A stretch of 64,000 nt of DNA from Enterobacteriaceae bacterium UBA7338 (lineage in GTDB: Bacteria > Pseudomonadota > Gammaproteobacteria > Enterobacterales > Enterobacteriaceae), in assembly GCA_002480085.1 (NCBI GenBank), contig DKPJ01000017.1, forward strand, positions 1 through 64,000, given 5' to 3'. This document shows positions 1 to 8,617 of this stretch, in pieces; within the stretch, counting starts at the first letter, position 1, and each line of letters starts with the position of its first letter. The notes beneath the pieces were generated by a model. That model saw only the letters and a program-made list of their open reading frames with translations. It was not told the origin of the DNA and ran no database searches. The position numbers and the translations under genes were made by a program.

Positions 1-28
1 GGCGTCAGCCGCCACCCGGCGTAGCACA
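1..28. repeat. REP-like fragment
   Basis: The first bases contain GCCACCCGGCG, the end typical of enterobacterial REP (repetitive extragenic palindromic) units, like those near 25680, 30820 and 41170. The unit is probably cut by the window start, so its partner arm is not visible. Confidence 0.45.
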
Positions 29-40
29 ATTTGCAGGCAT

Positions 41-70
41 AAAAAAAGCGCGTCATCTGACGCGCTTTTT
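41..70. terminator. Bidirectional rho-independent terminator after htpX
   Basis: The inverted repeat AGCGCGTCA / TGACGCGCT is flanked by an A run on the left and a T run on the right, so it can terminate transcription in both directions. It lies just past the stop of minus-strand htpX. Confidence 0.85.
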
Positions 71-84
71 ATTACAACCAACCG

Positions 85-966
85 TTACTTCAGATACTCG
101 CCGCTGCGCAGAGCTTCAATACGCTTATCCAGCGGCGGATGGCTCATAAACAGCTCGCTCAGGGATTTTGATTTCCCGTTGATGCAGAAGGCCATCATGC
201 TGCTGGCTTCCTGCGGCTCGTAGCTGGTTTTCAGACGCTGCAGGGCAGCAATCATCTTCTCACGGCCCACCAGCTTCGCGGAGCCGGCATCGGCATGGAA
301 CTCGCGGTGGCGAGAGAACCACATGGTAATGATGCTTGCCAGAATACCAAACACCAGCTCCAGCACCATCGACACGGCAAAGTAGATCAGCGGGTTGCCG
401 TTGCTCTCTTCGCCCTCGTCGCGGTTGCCGCCCATAAAGCCGGCAGCGATCTGCGCCAGAATACGTGAGATAAAGATAACAAAGGTGTTCACAACGCCCT
501 GGATCAGAGTCATGGTCACCATGTCACCGTTCGCGATGTGGCTGATCTCATGAGCAATAACCGCCTCGGCTTCGTCACGGCTCATGTTCTGTAACAGGCC
601 GGTACTTACCGCTACCAGCGACGCATCACGGCGTGCACCGGTGGCGAAGGCGTTAATGTCCGGGGCGTGATAGATAGCAACCTGCGGCATCGCGATGCCC
701 GCCTGCTGCGACTGCTGCGCCACGGTGTTCATCAGCCAGCGCTCCATATCGTTGCGCGGCTGCTCAATGACTTCACCCCCAACCGACTTCAGCGCCATCC
801 ATTTCGACATCAACAGCGAAACGAACGAGCCACCAAAACCAAACAGCAGTGCCATGATCAACAAGCCCTGAACGCTGCTCGACTGAATACCCGTCAGGCT
901 GAGCACCAGCCCGAAGACCAGCATGACCGCCAGGTTCGTTAACAGGAAGAGCGCGATCCGCATCAT
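85..966 (-). CDS. htpX: Inner-membrane zinc metalloprotease HtpX
   Basis: This is a 293-residue M48-family endopeptidase of the cytoplasmic membrane. It degrades misfolded membrane proteins and works alongside FtsH in envelope stress. The N-terminus has two hydrophobic segments (about residues 4-25 and 33-52). The zinc motif HEISH lies near residue 140, two further hydrophobic segments follow, and a downstream EFHAD supplies the third ligand. Length and sequence match E. coli HtpX from end to end. The gene stands alone, convergent with nothing and followed by a strong terminator. The double ATG start (MMRIALF) is as in E. coli. A short inverted repeat lies about 45 bases upstream (1009-1027). 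CpxR control is known in E. coli, but I could not identify a convincing CpxR box. Confidence 0.98.
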   Translation of the reverse strand: MMRIALFLLTNLAVMLVFGLVLSLTGIQSSSVQGLLIMALLFGFGGSFVSLLMSKWMALKSVGGEVIEQPRNDMERWLMNTVAQQSQQAGIAMPQVAIYHAPDINAFATGARRDASLVAVSTGLLQNMSRDEAEAVIAHEISHIANGDMVTMTLIQGVVNTFVIFISRILAQIAAGFMGGNRDEGEESNGNPLIYFAVSMVLELVFGILASIITMWFSRHREFHADAGSAKLVGREKMIAALQRLKTSYEPQEASSMMAFCINGKSKSLSELFMSHPPLDKRIEALRSGEYLK

Positions 967-1122
967 AATTTTCTTTTAACCTCAACTAAACAAAACGCAC
1001 TATGCGACTACCCACATCGTATGGGTATATTGACTATTTTCAAGCATAACCCGTGCGTAAGTTACCAGAAAGACACAACTTTACATTCAGACGCGGCAGG
1101 CTTACGCCGCGATACGCTTGTT

Positions 1123-1152
1123 AAAAAAAACAGGCACAATCTCTTGTGCCTG
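1123..1152 (-). terminator. Terminator of prc
   Basis: On the minus strand the stem CAGGCACAA / TTGTGCCTG is followed by eight T residues, directly after the prc stop codon. This is a classical intrinsic terminator. Confidence 0.9.
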
Positions 1153-1159
1153 TTGCGGT

Positions 1160-3208
1160 TTACTGTGCCTTAGCGGACTGCGCTGGCGGGCTATCTTTCT
1201 CGATATGCGCCAGGTCAAGAGCGATATGCACCGTCTCATCGAGATAGGGATCTGGCTCCTGGTAATCCTTCGGCAGATCGTCCAGCTTCTTCAGCGCCGG
1301 CTTGCCTTCGCGTTTAAAGCGATCGTTCAGGCGGGCCAGGCGAATCGCATCATCCTCGGCATTCTCTTTCTCACGCTGGGCAAGATTGAGCGAGATCTGA
1401 TTCCGCTTATCCTTCAGCGCATTAAAGCGCGCTATGTCCTTCAGGATGTACTGGAACTCCGGATCTTTGGCGATACGATCGTCATGCTCCTTGAGCAGCT
1501 GCGGCCCAAGCGGCGTCAGATCGCCCGACTTCACGAAGGTCGCGGCGTTGATGCTATCCCACGGCAGGGCGTTATCTTCAAACTTCTCACCGGTTTCGGT
1601 CTCTTCATTGCCGGTCGGCATGATGATATCCGGCGTCACGCCCTTACGCTGCGTGCTGCCGCCGTTAACGCGGTAGAACTTCTGGATGGTGTACTGCACC
1701 GAACCCAGCGCTGGCCACTCTGGACGCAGCATCTGATCGTAGATGCGGTTCAGGGAGCGATACTGCTGCACCGTGCCTTTACCGAAGGTCGGCTCACCGA
1801 CGATCAGCGCCCGGCCATAGTCCTGCATCGCGGCAGCGAAGATCTCCGAGGCGGAGGCGCTGAAGCGGTCAACCAGCACCACCAGCGGGCCTTTGTAGTA
1901 GACGACGCCGTCGGTATCGCTGTCTTCGCGCACCTTACCGTTGTTATCACGCACCTGCACCACCGGGCCGGACGGGATAAACAGGCCGGAGAGCGACACC
2001 GCTTCGGTCAGCGCCCCGCCACCGTTGGTACGCAGGTCGATGATCACGCTGCTGACGTTCTGTTTCTCGAGCTTCTGCAGCTGCACCTTAACGTCATCCG
2101 TCAGGCCAACGTAGAAGCCAGGAATATCCAGCACGCCCACCTTCTCTTTACCGACGGTTTTCACCGTCATCTTCACGGCGCGATCTTCAAGGCGGATCCG
2201 CTCACGGGTCAGGGTCAGGATACGGGTCTTGGTCCCTTTACCGGCCGGCAGGATCTCAAGGCGCACCTTGCTCCCTTTCGGACCTTTGATCAGGGCCACA
2301 ACGTCGTCAAGTCGCCAGCCAATCACGTCCACCATGTTCTGGCCCGGCTGACCAACGCCGACGATACGGTCGCCAACGCTTATCGCTTTGCTCTTCGCCG
2401 CCGGACCGCCTGCCACCATGGAGTTGATCACGGTGTAGTCGTCATCCATCTGCAGTACCGCGCCGATCCCCTCAAGTGAGAGGCTCATCTCAGTGTTAAA
2501 CTGCTCGGTATTACGCGGCGAGAGGTAGTTGGTGTGCGGGTCAATCTCGTGGGCAAAAGCGGTCATCGCCAGGGAGAAGACATCTTCGCTGTTGGTCTGC
2601 GCCAGACGTCGAATGGCAAACTTGTAGCGGCGGGCCAGCGTCTCGCGGATCTCTTTCTCATCCTTACCGGTCAGCTTCAGGCTCAGCTCATCGAACTTCA
2701 CCTTCGCATCCCACTGGGCGTTCATCTCCGCGTCGTCTTTCGGCCACGGCGCTTTGCTGCGGTCGGCGTTAAAGGTGTCGTTGCCGGTGAAATCCATTGG
2801 CCGCTCAAGCACCTTTAGCGCATATTGATAGCGTTCAAACCGGCGCTTCTGGGCCAGGTTGTAAAGCTCATAAAAGACGTCGAGTTTGCCGGTGCGTAGC
2901 TCATCGCCGAGCACGCTCCGCTTCGGCATAAACTTCTCAACGTCGCTAGCCAGCAGCACGTTATGGCTGTAGTCCAGTAAATTCAGGTAGCGATCGAAAA
3001 TCTTGCCCGAAAACGCCTGGTCGAGATCGAACTGGCGATAGTGGGAACGAGTGAAGCGCGAGGTTACGCGCTCACTGACCGTTGCATGCTGGGTCTCTTC
3101 CTTTAGCACCGGGATCTGATCGGCACGCGTAATATCTTCAACGGCAAAGGCCTGCCCTGCAATCAGGAACAGGCCAGCCAACGCGGTGCGCTTAAACAAA
3201 GTGTTCAT
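1160..3208 (-). CDS. prc: Tail-specific periplasmic protease Prc (Tsp)
   Basis: This is a 682-residue S41-family processing protease. It trims the C-terminus of penicillin-binding protein 3 and, with NlpI in E. coli, degrades the hydrolase MepS and other periplasmic proteins with nonpolar C-termini. A signal peptide covers about residues 1-22 and ends in AFA. A PDZ domain lies near residues 240-320. The Ser-Lys dyad is the Ser of FSASASE and the Lys of FGKGTVQ, near residues 450 and 477. I chose the ATG at 3208 (MNTLFKRT) over an upstream in-frame start at 3256, because it gives the E. coli length, starts the signal peptide, and avoids overlap with proQ. It follows proQ by 19 bases, as in E. 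coli, suggesting cotranscription. Confidence 0.98.
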   Translation of the reverse strand: MNTLFKRTALAGLFLIAGQAFAVEDITRADQIPVLKEETQHATVSERVTSRFTRSHYRQFDLDQAFSGKIFDRYLNLLDYSHNVLLASDVEKFMPKRSVLGDELRTGKLDVFYELYNLAQKRRFERYQYALKVLERPMDFTGNDTFNADRSKAPWPKDDAEMNAQWDAKVKFDELSLKLTGKDEKEIRETLARRYKFAIRRLAQTNSEDVFSLAMTAFAHEIDPHTNYLSPRNTEQFNTEMSLSLEGIGAVLQMDDDYTVINSMVAGGPAAKSKAISVGDRIVGVGQPGQNMVDVIGWRLDDVVALIKGPKGSKVRLEILPAGKGTKTRILTLTRERIRLEDRAVKMTVKTVGKEKVGVLDIPGFYVGLTDDVKVQLQKLEKQNVSSVIIDLRTNGGGALTEAVSLSGLFIPSGPVVQVRDNNGKVREDSDTDGVVYYKGPLVVLVDRFSASASEIFAAAMQDYGRALIVGEPTFGKGTVQQYRSLNRIYDQMLRPEWPALGSVQYTIQKFYRVNGGSTQRKGVTPDIIMPTGNEETETGEKFEDNALPWDSINAATFVKSGDLTPLGPQLLKEHDDRIAKDPEFQYILKDIARFNALKDKRNQISLNLAQREKENAEDDAIRLARLNDRFKREGKPALKKLDDLPKDYQEPDPYLDETVHIALDLAHIEKDSPPAQSAKAQ

Positions 3209-3227
3209 GCCAGGCTTGGCCTCCGTT

Positions 3228-3920
3228 TCAGAACAACAGGTGTTCTGCGCGTACAATCATCGACATGCCTGAGGTCAGCTGCACACGAACACCGTCTTTG
3301 GTGATCTCCAGTACAGTGGCGTCCATTGCGTTATTGCCCGCTTTCACCTTGAGGTTCTGACCCACGTTCAGCGCAGTAATATCGGATACTGGCGTATGCT
3401 GTGGCTCTTCACGCGGTGCGCGCTGGGGTTTCGCAGCAGGTTTGTCGGCGCGTGGTTTACGCTGCTCGTTGCCCTCTTTACGGCGCGGCGCAGGACGCGG
3501 TTTACGCTCGCGGCGAGGCGCATCTTCCTGCTCACCGGCTGCGGCAGCAGCTTCACGCTTTTTAGCCTGCTGTTCAGCACGCTGGGCCTGGACGCGGGCT
3601 TTCGCCTCTTCCAGCTGCTTGCGCGCATGTTCAACATGCTGCTCATCCAGAACGCCGCTCGGATTACCGTCGAGATCGACGCGGGTCGCACCTGCTTTGA
3701 TCCCATACAGGTAGCGCCAGCTAGAGGTGTAAAGACGCAGCGCAGAACGAAGCTGAGTTTTGCTGAGGCTCATCTCTCCTTCAACGCGCTCGACCAGATC
3801 CTGAAAAATACCGATTTTCAGGGGGCGCGCTTCACCTTCTGCACTGAAACAGTGAGGAAAACGTTCGGCCAGAAAGGCGATAACTTCTTTACTGCTATTC
3901 AACTTAGGTTGATTTTCCAT
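3228..3920 (-). CDS. proQ: RNA chaperone ProQ
   Basis: This is a 230-residue global RNA-binding protein that stabilises sRNAs and mRNA 3' ends. It was first found through its effect on the osmoregulatory transporter ProP. The N-terminal FinO/ProQ domain spans about residues 1-120. A long basic linker rich in Lys, Arg, Ala and Gln follows (about 120-180), and then a C-terminal Tudor-like domain (about 180-230). The linker differs in length from E. coli ProQ (232 residues), which is usual. It is upstream of prc in the same orientation with a 19-base gap. Confidence 0.98.
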   Translation of the reverse strand: MENQPKLNSSKEVIAFLAERFPHCFSAEGEARPLKIGIFQDLVERVEGEMSLSKTQLRSALRLYTSSWRYLYGIKAGATRVDLDGNPSGVLDEQHVEHARKQLEEAKARVQAQRAEQQAKKREAAAAAGEQEDAPRRERKPRPAPRRKEGNEQRKPRADKPAAKPQRAPREEPQHTPVSDITALNVGQNLKVKAGNNAMDATVLEITKDGVRVQLTSGMSMIVRAEHLLF

Positions 3921-4017
3921 GAAATTTCCTGATTACAACGGACGTTGCCAACAAGCCGCAGGCATGAACAGGCGTCATTATAATGACCCCATCAGTAAAT
4001 GCTACGTTATCCGTTGA

Positions 4018-4515
4018 TTATACTGCGTCGCCCGCAAAGAATTTTTGATAATCGGTCGCTTCCAGCAGGCGTTCAAGGTGCGAAACCAGCTCGCGCAGCC
4101 CCTGCTCATCCTCGATAGTGAAGCGAGAGAATACCGTGCTGTCGATGTCCAGCACGCCAATAATCTGACCTTTTACCACCAGCGGCAGAACGATTTCCGC
4201 GTTGCTGGCGGCGTCGCAGGCGATATGCCCATCAAACGCATGGACATCTTCTACGCGCTGGACGCTATTTTGCGCCACCGCCGTCCCGCAGACGCCGCGG
4301 CCTACCGGAATGCGCACGCAGGCAATCTTGCCCTGGAACGGACCTAATACCAGCGTGTCGCCCTCCAGCAGGTAGAATCCTGCCCAATTAACGCCCTCAA
4401 GGCGCTCAAACAGCAGCGCGCTGGTATTGGCGAGCGTCGCTAAAAAACTGGTCTCACCTGCCATCAATGCCTGAAAATCGCGGTTCAACTCCGCGTAAAA
4501 TTCACTTTTGTTCAT
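4018..4515 (-). CDS. msrC: Free methionine-(R)-sulfoxide reductase MsrC
   Basis: This is a 165-residue GAF-domain enzyme (E. coli YebR/MsrC). It reduces free methionine-R-sulfoxide in the cytoplasm, recycling oxidised methionine with thioredoxin. The three conserved cysteines are at residues 66, 76 and 100, in the contexts GKIAC, GRGVC and GHIAC. Their 10 and 24 residue spacing fits the family. The gene is monocistronic and divergent from letA, with about 130 bases between the starts. Confidence 0.96.
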   Translation of the reverse strand: MNKSEFYAELNRDFQALMAGETSFLATLANTSALLFERLEGVNWAGFYLLEGDTLVLGPFQGKIACVRIPVGRGVCGTAVAQNSVQRVEDVHAFDGHIACDAASNAEIVLPLVVKGQIIGVLDIDSTVFSRFTIEDEQGLRELVSHLERLLEATDYQKFFAGDAV

Positions 4516-4646
4516 TATTCAATCACTTGTTGTCGTACGAAAAAAGGTAGCCTAGCCTATTAAAATAAACATTAAATGCCTTCATGCTCAAGATAATCCA
4601 TTCATGAGTTAAGATAGATTAATTCGAACATACTCCAAAATACGTC

Positions 4647-5930
4647 ATGGCGCTGAAAACACCAAAGTTAGTCACCGACAGGAAAATGGCAATTCGTGCT
4701 ATTGGCGACCCTCTGCCACGTGCACATTATCAGCGCTGCCCGCAGTGCGATACGCTTTTTGCGCTGCCGGTGATGAAATCACACGAAAGTGCTTATTGTC
4801 CGCGTTGTGATGCGAAGATCCGCGACGGCCGGGACTGGTCGCTCACCCGTCTGGGGGCGATGGCCATCACCATGCTGATGCTGATGCCCTTTGCCTGGGG
4901 GGAGCCGCTGCTGCACCTCTATCTGCTGGGGGTGCGCATCGATGCCAACCTGCTGATGGGGATCTGGCAGATCTCCTCGCAGGGCAATCCGCTCACTGCC
5001 GCCATGGTGCTGTTCTGCACCGTCGGCGCACCGCTGGTGCTGGTGGCTGCCATTGCTTATCTCTGGTTTGGCAACCGGCTGGGAATGAACCTGCGCCCTG
5101 TATTGCTGATGCTGGAGAGGCTTAAGGAGTGGGTGATGCTGGATATCTACCTGATCGGCATCGGCGTCGCCTCTATTAAGGTCCAGGACTATGCCTGGCT
5201 ACAGCCGGGGGTGGGCCTGCTGGCCTTCGTTGCGCTGGTGATCCTGAGCATCCTGACCCTGATCCATCTCAATATTGAGCAGCTATGGGAGCGATTTTAC
5301 CCTCAGCGCCCGGCCACCCGCCCGCATGATAATCTGCGCGTCTGCCTCGGATGCCACTTTACCGGCCTGCCGGATCCGCGCGGACGCTGCCCGCGCTGCC
5401 ATATTCCGCTGCGCCACCGCAGACGGCATAGCATCCAGAAGTGCTGGGCGGCGCTGATCGCCTCGCTGGTGTTTCTCCTGCCCGCCAACCTGCTGCCTAT
5501 CTCGGTTATCTATGTCAACGGCGCGCGGCAGGCGGACACCATCATGTCCGGGATCATGTCGCTGGCCAGCAGTAACATTGCCGTCGCGGGCATTGTTTTT
5601 ATCGCCAGTATCCTGGTGCCGTTTACCAAAGTCATCGTCCTGTTTACACTGCTGGTCAGCATCCATTTTAAATGTGAACAGGGGTTGCGCACTCGCCTGC
5701 TGCTGTTGCGTTTCGTGACATGGATTGGCCGCTGGTCGATGCTCGATCTGTTTGTGATTTCAATAACGATGTCACTCATTAACCGCGATCAGCTTCTCGC
5801 GTTTACCATGGGTCCCGCTGCGTTTTACTTCGGCGCAGCGGTAATTTTGACTATTCTTGCTGTGGAATGGCTGGACAGCCGCTTACTTTGGGATGCACAT
5901 GAGTCAGGAAACCCCCGCTTCGCCGACTGA
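4647..5930 (+). CDS. letA: Inner-membrane lipid transport protein LetA (YebS)
   Basis: This is a 427-residue PqiA-like integral membrane protein that works with LetB to move lipids between inner and outer membranes. It has two homologous halves. Each begins with a cytoplasmic zinc-ribbon-like Cys pair set (CPQC...CPRC near residues 32-54, and CLGC...CPRC near residues 228-250), followed by about four transmembrane segments. It is near identical to E. coli YebS over its full length. It overlaps letB by 32 bases, so translation is probably coupled. Confidence 0.97.
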   Translation: MALKTPKLVTDRKMAIRAIGDPLPRAHYQRCPQCDTLFALPVMKSHESAYCPRCDAKIRDGRDWSLTRLGAMAITMLMLMPFAWGEPLLHLYLLGVRIDANLLMGIWQISSQGNPLTAAMVLFCTVGAPLVLVAAIAYLWFGNRLGMNLRPVLLMLERLKEWVMLDIYLIGIGVASIKVQDYAWLQPGVGLLAFVALVILSILTLIHLNIEQLWERFYPQRPATRPHDNLRVCLGCHFTGLPDPRGRCPRCHIPLRHRRRHSIQKCWAALIASLVFLLPANLLPISVIYVNGARQADTIMSGIMSLASSNIAVAGIVFIASILVPFTKVIVLFTLLVSIHFKCEQGLRTRLLLLRFVTWIGRWSMLDLFVISITMSLINRDQLLAFTMGPAAFYFGAAVILTILAVEWLDSRLLWDAHESGNPRFAD

Positions 5931-8535
5931 AGCGCGCATTAAAACAAAACGTCGAATTTCGCCTTTCTGGCTGCTACCTGTTATCGCATTGATGATTGCT
6001 GGCTGGCTTCTGTGGACCAGCTATGAGGATCGCGGTAACACCATTACCATTGATTTCGTCTCGGCTGACGGCATCGTGGCCGGGCGTACGCCGGTGCGCT
6101 ACCAGGGCGTTGAGGTGGGTACCGTGCAGGACATCCGCCTGAGTGAAAATCTCAATAAAATTGAGGTGAAGGCCAGCATCAAGGCGGATATGAAGGACGC
6201 CCTGCGCAACGATACCCAGTTCTGGCTGGTGACACCCAAAGCGTCGCTGGCCGGTATTTCCGGGCTGGATGCGCTGGTCGGCGGGAACTACATCGGCATG
6301 ATGCCGGGCAAAGGCGATCCGCAGGATCACTTTACGGCCCTCGACACCCAGCCCAAGTATCGTCTCAGCAACGGCGAGCTGATGATCCATCTCCACGCCC
6401 CGGATCTTGGATCGCTGAGCAGCGGCTCGCTGGTCTACTTCCGTAAAATCCCCGTCGGTCGCGTCTATGACTACTCCATCAATGCCAACAAGCAGGGCGT
6501 AACCATCGACGTGCTGATTGAGCGCCGCTTCACCAGCCTGGTGAAAAAGGGCAGCCGCTTCTGGAACGTCTCCGGCGTGAAGGCGGACGTGGGCCTGAGC
6601 GGAGCGAAGATAGAGCTGGAGAGCGTCGCATCGCTGGTTAATGGGGCGATCGCCTTTGACTCTCCGGAATCATCGAAACCGGCAGAGAGCGATGACGAGT
6701 TCGGTCTCTATAAGGATCTGGCCCACAGCCAGCGCGGGGTGATCGTGAAGCTGGCCCTGCCCGGTGGCGAGGGGCTGAAAGCCGGCTCCACCCCGCTGAT
6801 GTACCAGGGGCTGGAGGTTGGCGAGCTAACGAAGCTCGATCTCAACCCCGGCGGCGCGGTGAGCGGAGAGATGACCGTCGATCCCAGCGTCGTTAACCTG
6901 CTGCGCGCCAATACCCGTATCGAGATGCGCAACCCGAAACTCTCCCTGAGCAACGCCAGCGTCAGCTCGCTGCTCACCGGCACCACCCTCGAGCTGGTAC
7001 CGGGAGAAGGCGAACCGCGGGATAACTTCGTGGTGCTGCCTGCAGATAAAACCCTGCTGCAAGAGCCTGGCGTGGTTACCCTGACCCTCACCGCGCCGGA
7101 GAGCTACGGCATCGACGCCGGTCAGCCCATCGTTCTGCATGGGGTGCAGATAGGCCAGGTGCTGGAGCGCGACCTGACCGCGAAAGGCGTCTCTTTTGCC
7201 GTCGCTATCGACCCCCAATATCGTGAGCTGGTGCAGGGCGACAGCAAGTTCGTAGTCAACAGCCGGGTGGACGTTAAAGTAGGTCTGGACGGCGTCGAGT
7301 TCCTTGCCGCCAGCGCCAACGAGTGGATCAGCGGCGGGATCCGTATCCTGCCGGGCAGCAAAGGCGAGATAAAGTCCACCTATCCGCTGTTCGCTAACCT
7401 CGACAAGGCGATTGAGAACAGCCTCAGCGATCTGCCCACCACCACCCTGACGCTGACCGCCGAGAAGCTGCCGGACGTGCAGGCCGGCTCGGTGGTGCTC
7501 TACCGTAAGTTTGAGGTGGGCGAAGTGATCAACGTCCGCCCGCGCGCTAACGCGTTTGATATTCAGCTGCACGTTAAGCCGGAGTATCAATCTCTGCTGA
7601 CCGCCAACAGCATCTTCTGGGCGGAAGGCGGCGCGAAGGTGCAGCTCAACGGTAGCGGATTGACCGTCCAGGCCTCTCCCCTATCCAGAGCGATTAAAGG
7701 GGCGATTAGCTTTGATAACCTTACCGGCGCCAATGCCTCGACCCGCAAGGGCGACAAGCGGATCCTCTTCCCGTCAGAGACCGCGGCCCGCGCCGTAGGG
7801 GGCCAGATCAAACTGCACGCCTTTGATGCGGGCAAGCTTGCCCCCGGCATGCCGATTAAGTACCTGGGCATTGATATCGGTCAGGTGCAGGATCTGGAGC
7901 TGATTACCGAGCGTAACGAAGTGCAGGCGACTGCCGTACTCTACCCGGAGTATGTCAGCACCTTCGCCCGCAGCGGTACGCGCTTCTCGGTCATTACGCC
8001 GCAGATCTCCGCCGCTGGCGTTGAACATCTCGATACCATCCTGCAACCCTATATCAACGTTGAACCGGGCCGGGGCGGCAACGTCCGCCGGGAGTTTGAG
8101 CTGCAGGAGGCGACTATTGCCGACTCGCGCTATGTTGATGGCCTGAGCATCGTGGTTGAGGCACCGGAGGCTGGCGGATTAAGCATTGGCACGCCGGTGC
8201 TGTTCCGCGGCATTGAGGTGGGCACGGTGACGGGGCTGACCCTGGGATCGCTCTCGGATCGGGTGATGGTCGGCCTGCGTATCAGCAAGCGCTTCCAGCA
8301 CCTGGTACGCAATAACTCGGTGTTCTGGCTGGCATCCGGCTACTCGCTGGACTTCGGTCTGGTAGGCGGCGTCGTGAAAACCGGCACCTTCAACCAGTTT
8401 ATCCGCGGCGGCATCGCCTTTGCCACCCCGCCGGGGATCCCGCTGGCACCGAAGGCGCAAACCGGTAAACACTTCCTGCTGCAGGATAACGAGCCAAAAG
8501 AGTGGCGCAGCTGGGGCACCGCCCTGCCGCGTTAA
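5899..8535 (+). CDS. letB: MCE-domain envelope-spanning lipid transporter LetB (YebT)
   Basis: This 878-residue protein has one N-terminal transmembrane helix (about residues 20-40) and seven tandem MCE domains. The domains are seen as repeats of the pattern (S/A)G(T/S)PV.(Y/F)(R/Q)G.EVG. In E. coli, LetB hexamers stack seven MCE rings into a tunnel across the periplasm that carries lipids. I chose the ATG at 5899 (MSQETPAS). An ATG two codons upstream at 5893 is also possible. The start lies inside letA, a sign of translational coupling. A hairpin at 8543-8574 closes the unit. Confidence 0.97.
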   Translation: MSQETPASPTEARIKTKRRISPFWLLPVIALMIAGWLLWTSYEDRGNTITIDFVSADGIVAGRTPVRYQGVEVGTVQDIRLSENLNKIEVKASIKADMKDALRNDTQFWLVTPKASLAGISGLDALVGGNYIGMMPGKGDPQDHFTALDTQPKYRLSNGELMIHLHAPDLGSLSSGSLVYFRKIPVGRVYDYSINANKQGVTIDVLIERRFTSLVKKGSRFWNVSGVKADVGLSGAKIELESVASLVNGAIAFDSPESSKPAESDDEFGLYKDLAHSQRGVIVKLALPGGEGLKAGSTPLMYQGLEVGELTKLDLNPGGAVSGEMTVDPSVVNLLRANTRIEMRNPKLSLSNASVSSLLTGTTLELVPGEGEPRDNFVVLPADKTLLQEPGVVTLTLTAPESYGIDAGQPIVLHGVQIGQVLERDLTAKGVSFAVAIDPQYRELVQGDSKFVVNSRVDVKVGLDGVEFLAASANEWISGGIRILPGSKGEIKSTYPLFANLDKAIENSLSDLPTTTLTLTAEKLPDVQAGSVVLYRKFEVGEVINVRPRANAFDIQLHVKPEYQSLLTANSIFWAEGGAKVQLNGSGLTVQASPLSRAIKGAISFDNLTGANASTRKGDKRILFPSETAARAVGGQIKLHAFDAGKLAPGMPIKYLGIDIGQVQDLELITERNEVQATAVLYPEYVSTFARSGTRFSVITPQISAAGVEHLDTILQPYINVEPGRGGNVRREFELQEATIADSRYVDGLSIVVEAPEAGGLSIGTPVLFRGIEVGTVTGLTLGSLSDRVMVGLRISKRFQHLVRNNSVFWLASGYSLDFGLVGGVVKTGTFNQFIRGGIAFATPPGIPLAPKAQTGKHFLLQDNEPKEWRSWGTALPR

Positions 8536-8542
8536 GCGCCCT

Positions 8543-8574
8543 GCTCCGGCGCGCCTGCTGCGCCGGAGCGTTTT
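8543..8574 (+). terminator. Terminator after letB
   Basis: The stem GCTCCGGCG / CGCCGGAGC is followed by CGTTTTA just past the letB stop and before rsmF. The T run is short, so some read-through into rsmF is possible. Confidence 0.65.
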
Positions 8575-8617
8575 ATGCTACACTGCGCCCCCTGATTTAT
8601 TGCTGGTGGTGTAATTC

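Noticed and set aside
1118..2479. Long plus-strand ORF (453 codons) opposite prc
   Set aside because: It lies fully antisense to prc, whose protein matches a known family end to end. The antisense translation is a low-complexity His/Arg/Leu-rich sequence, typical of shadow frames in G+C-rich genes.
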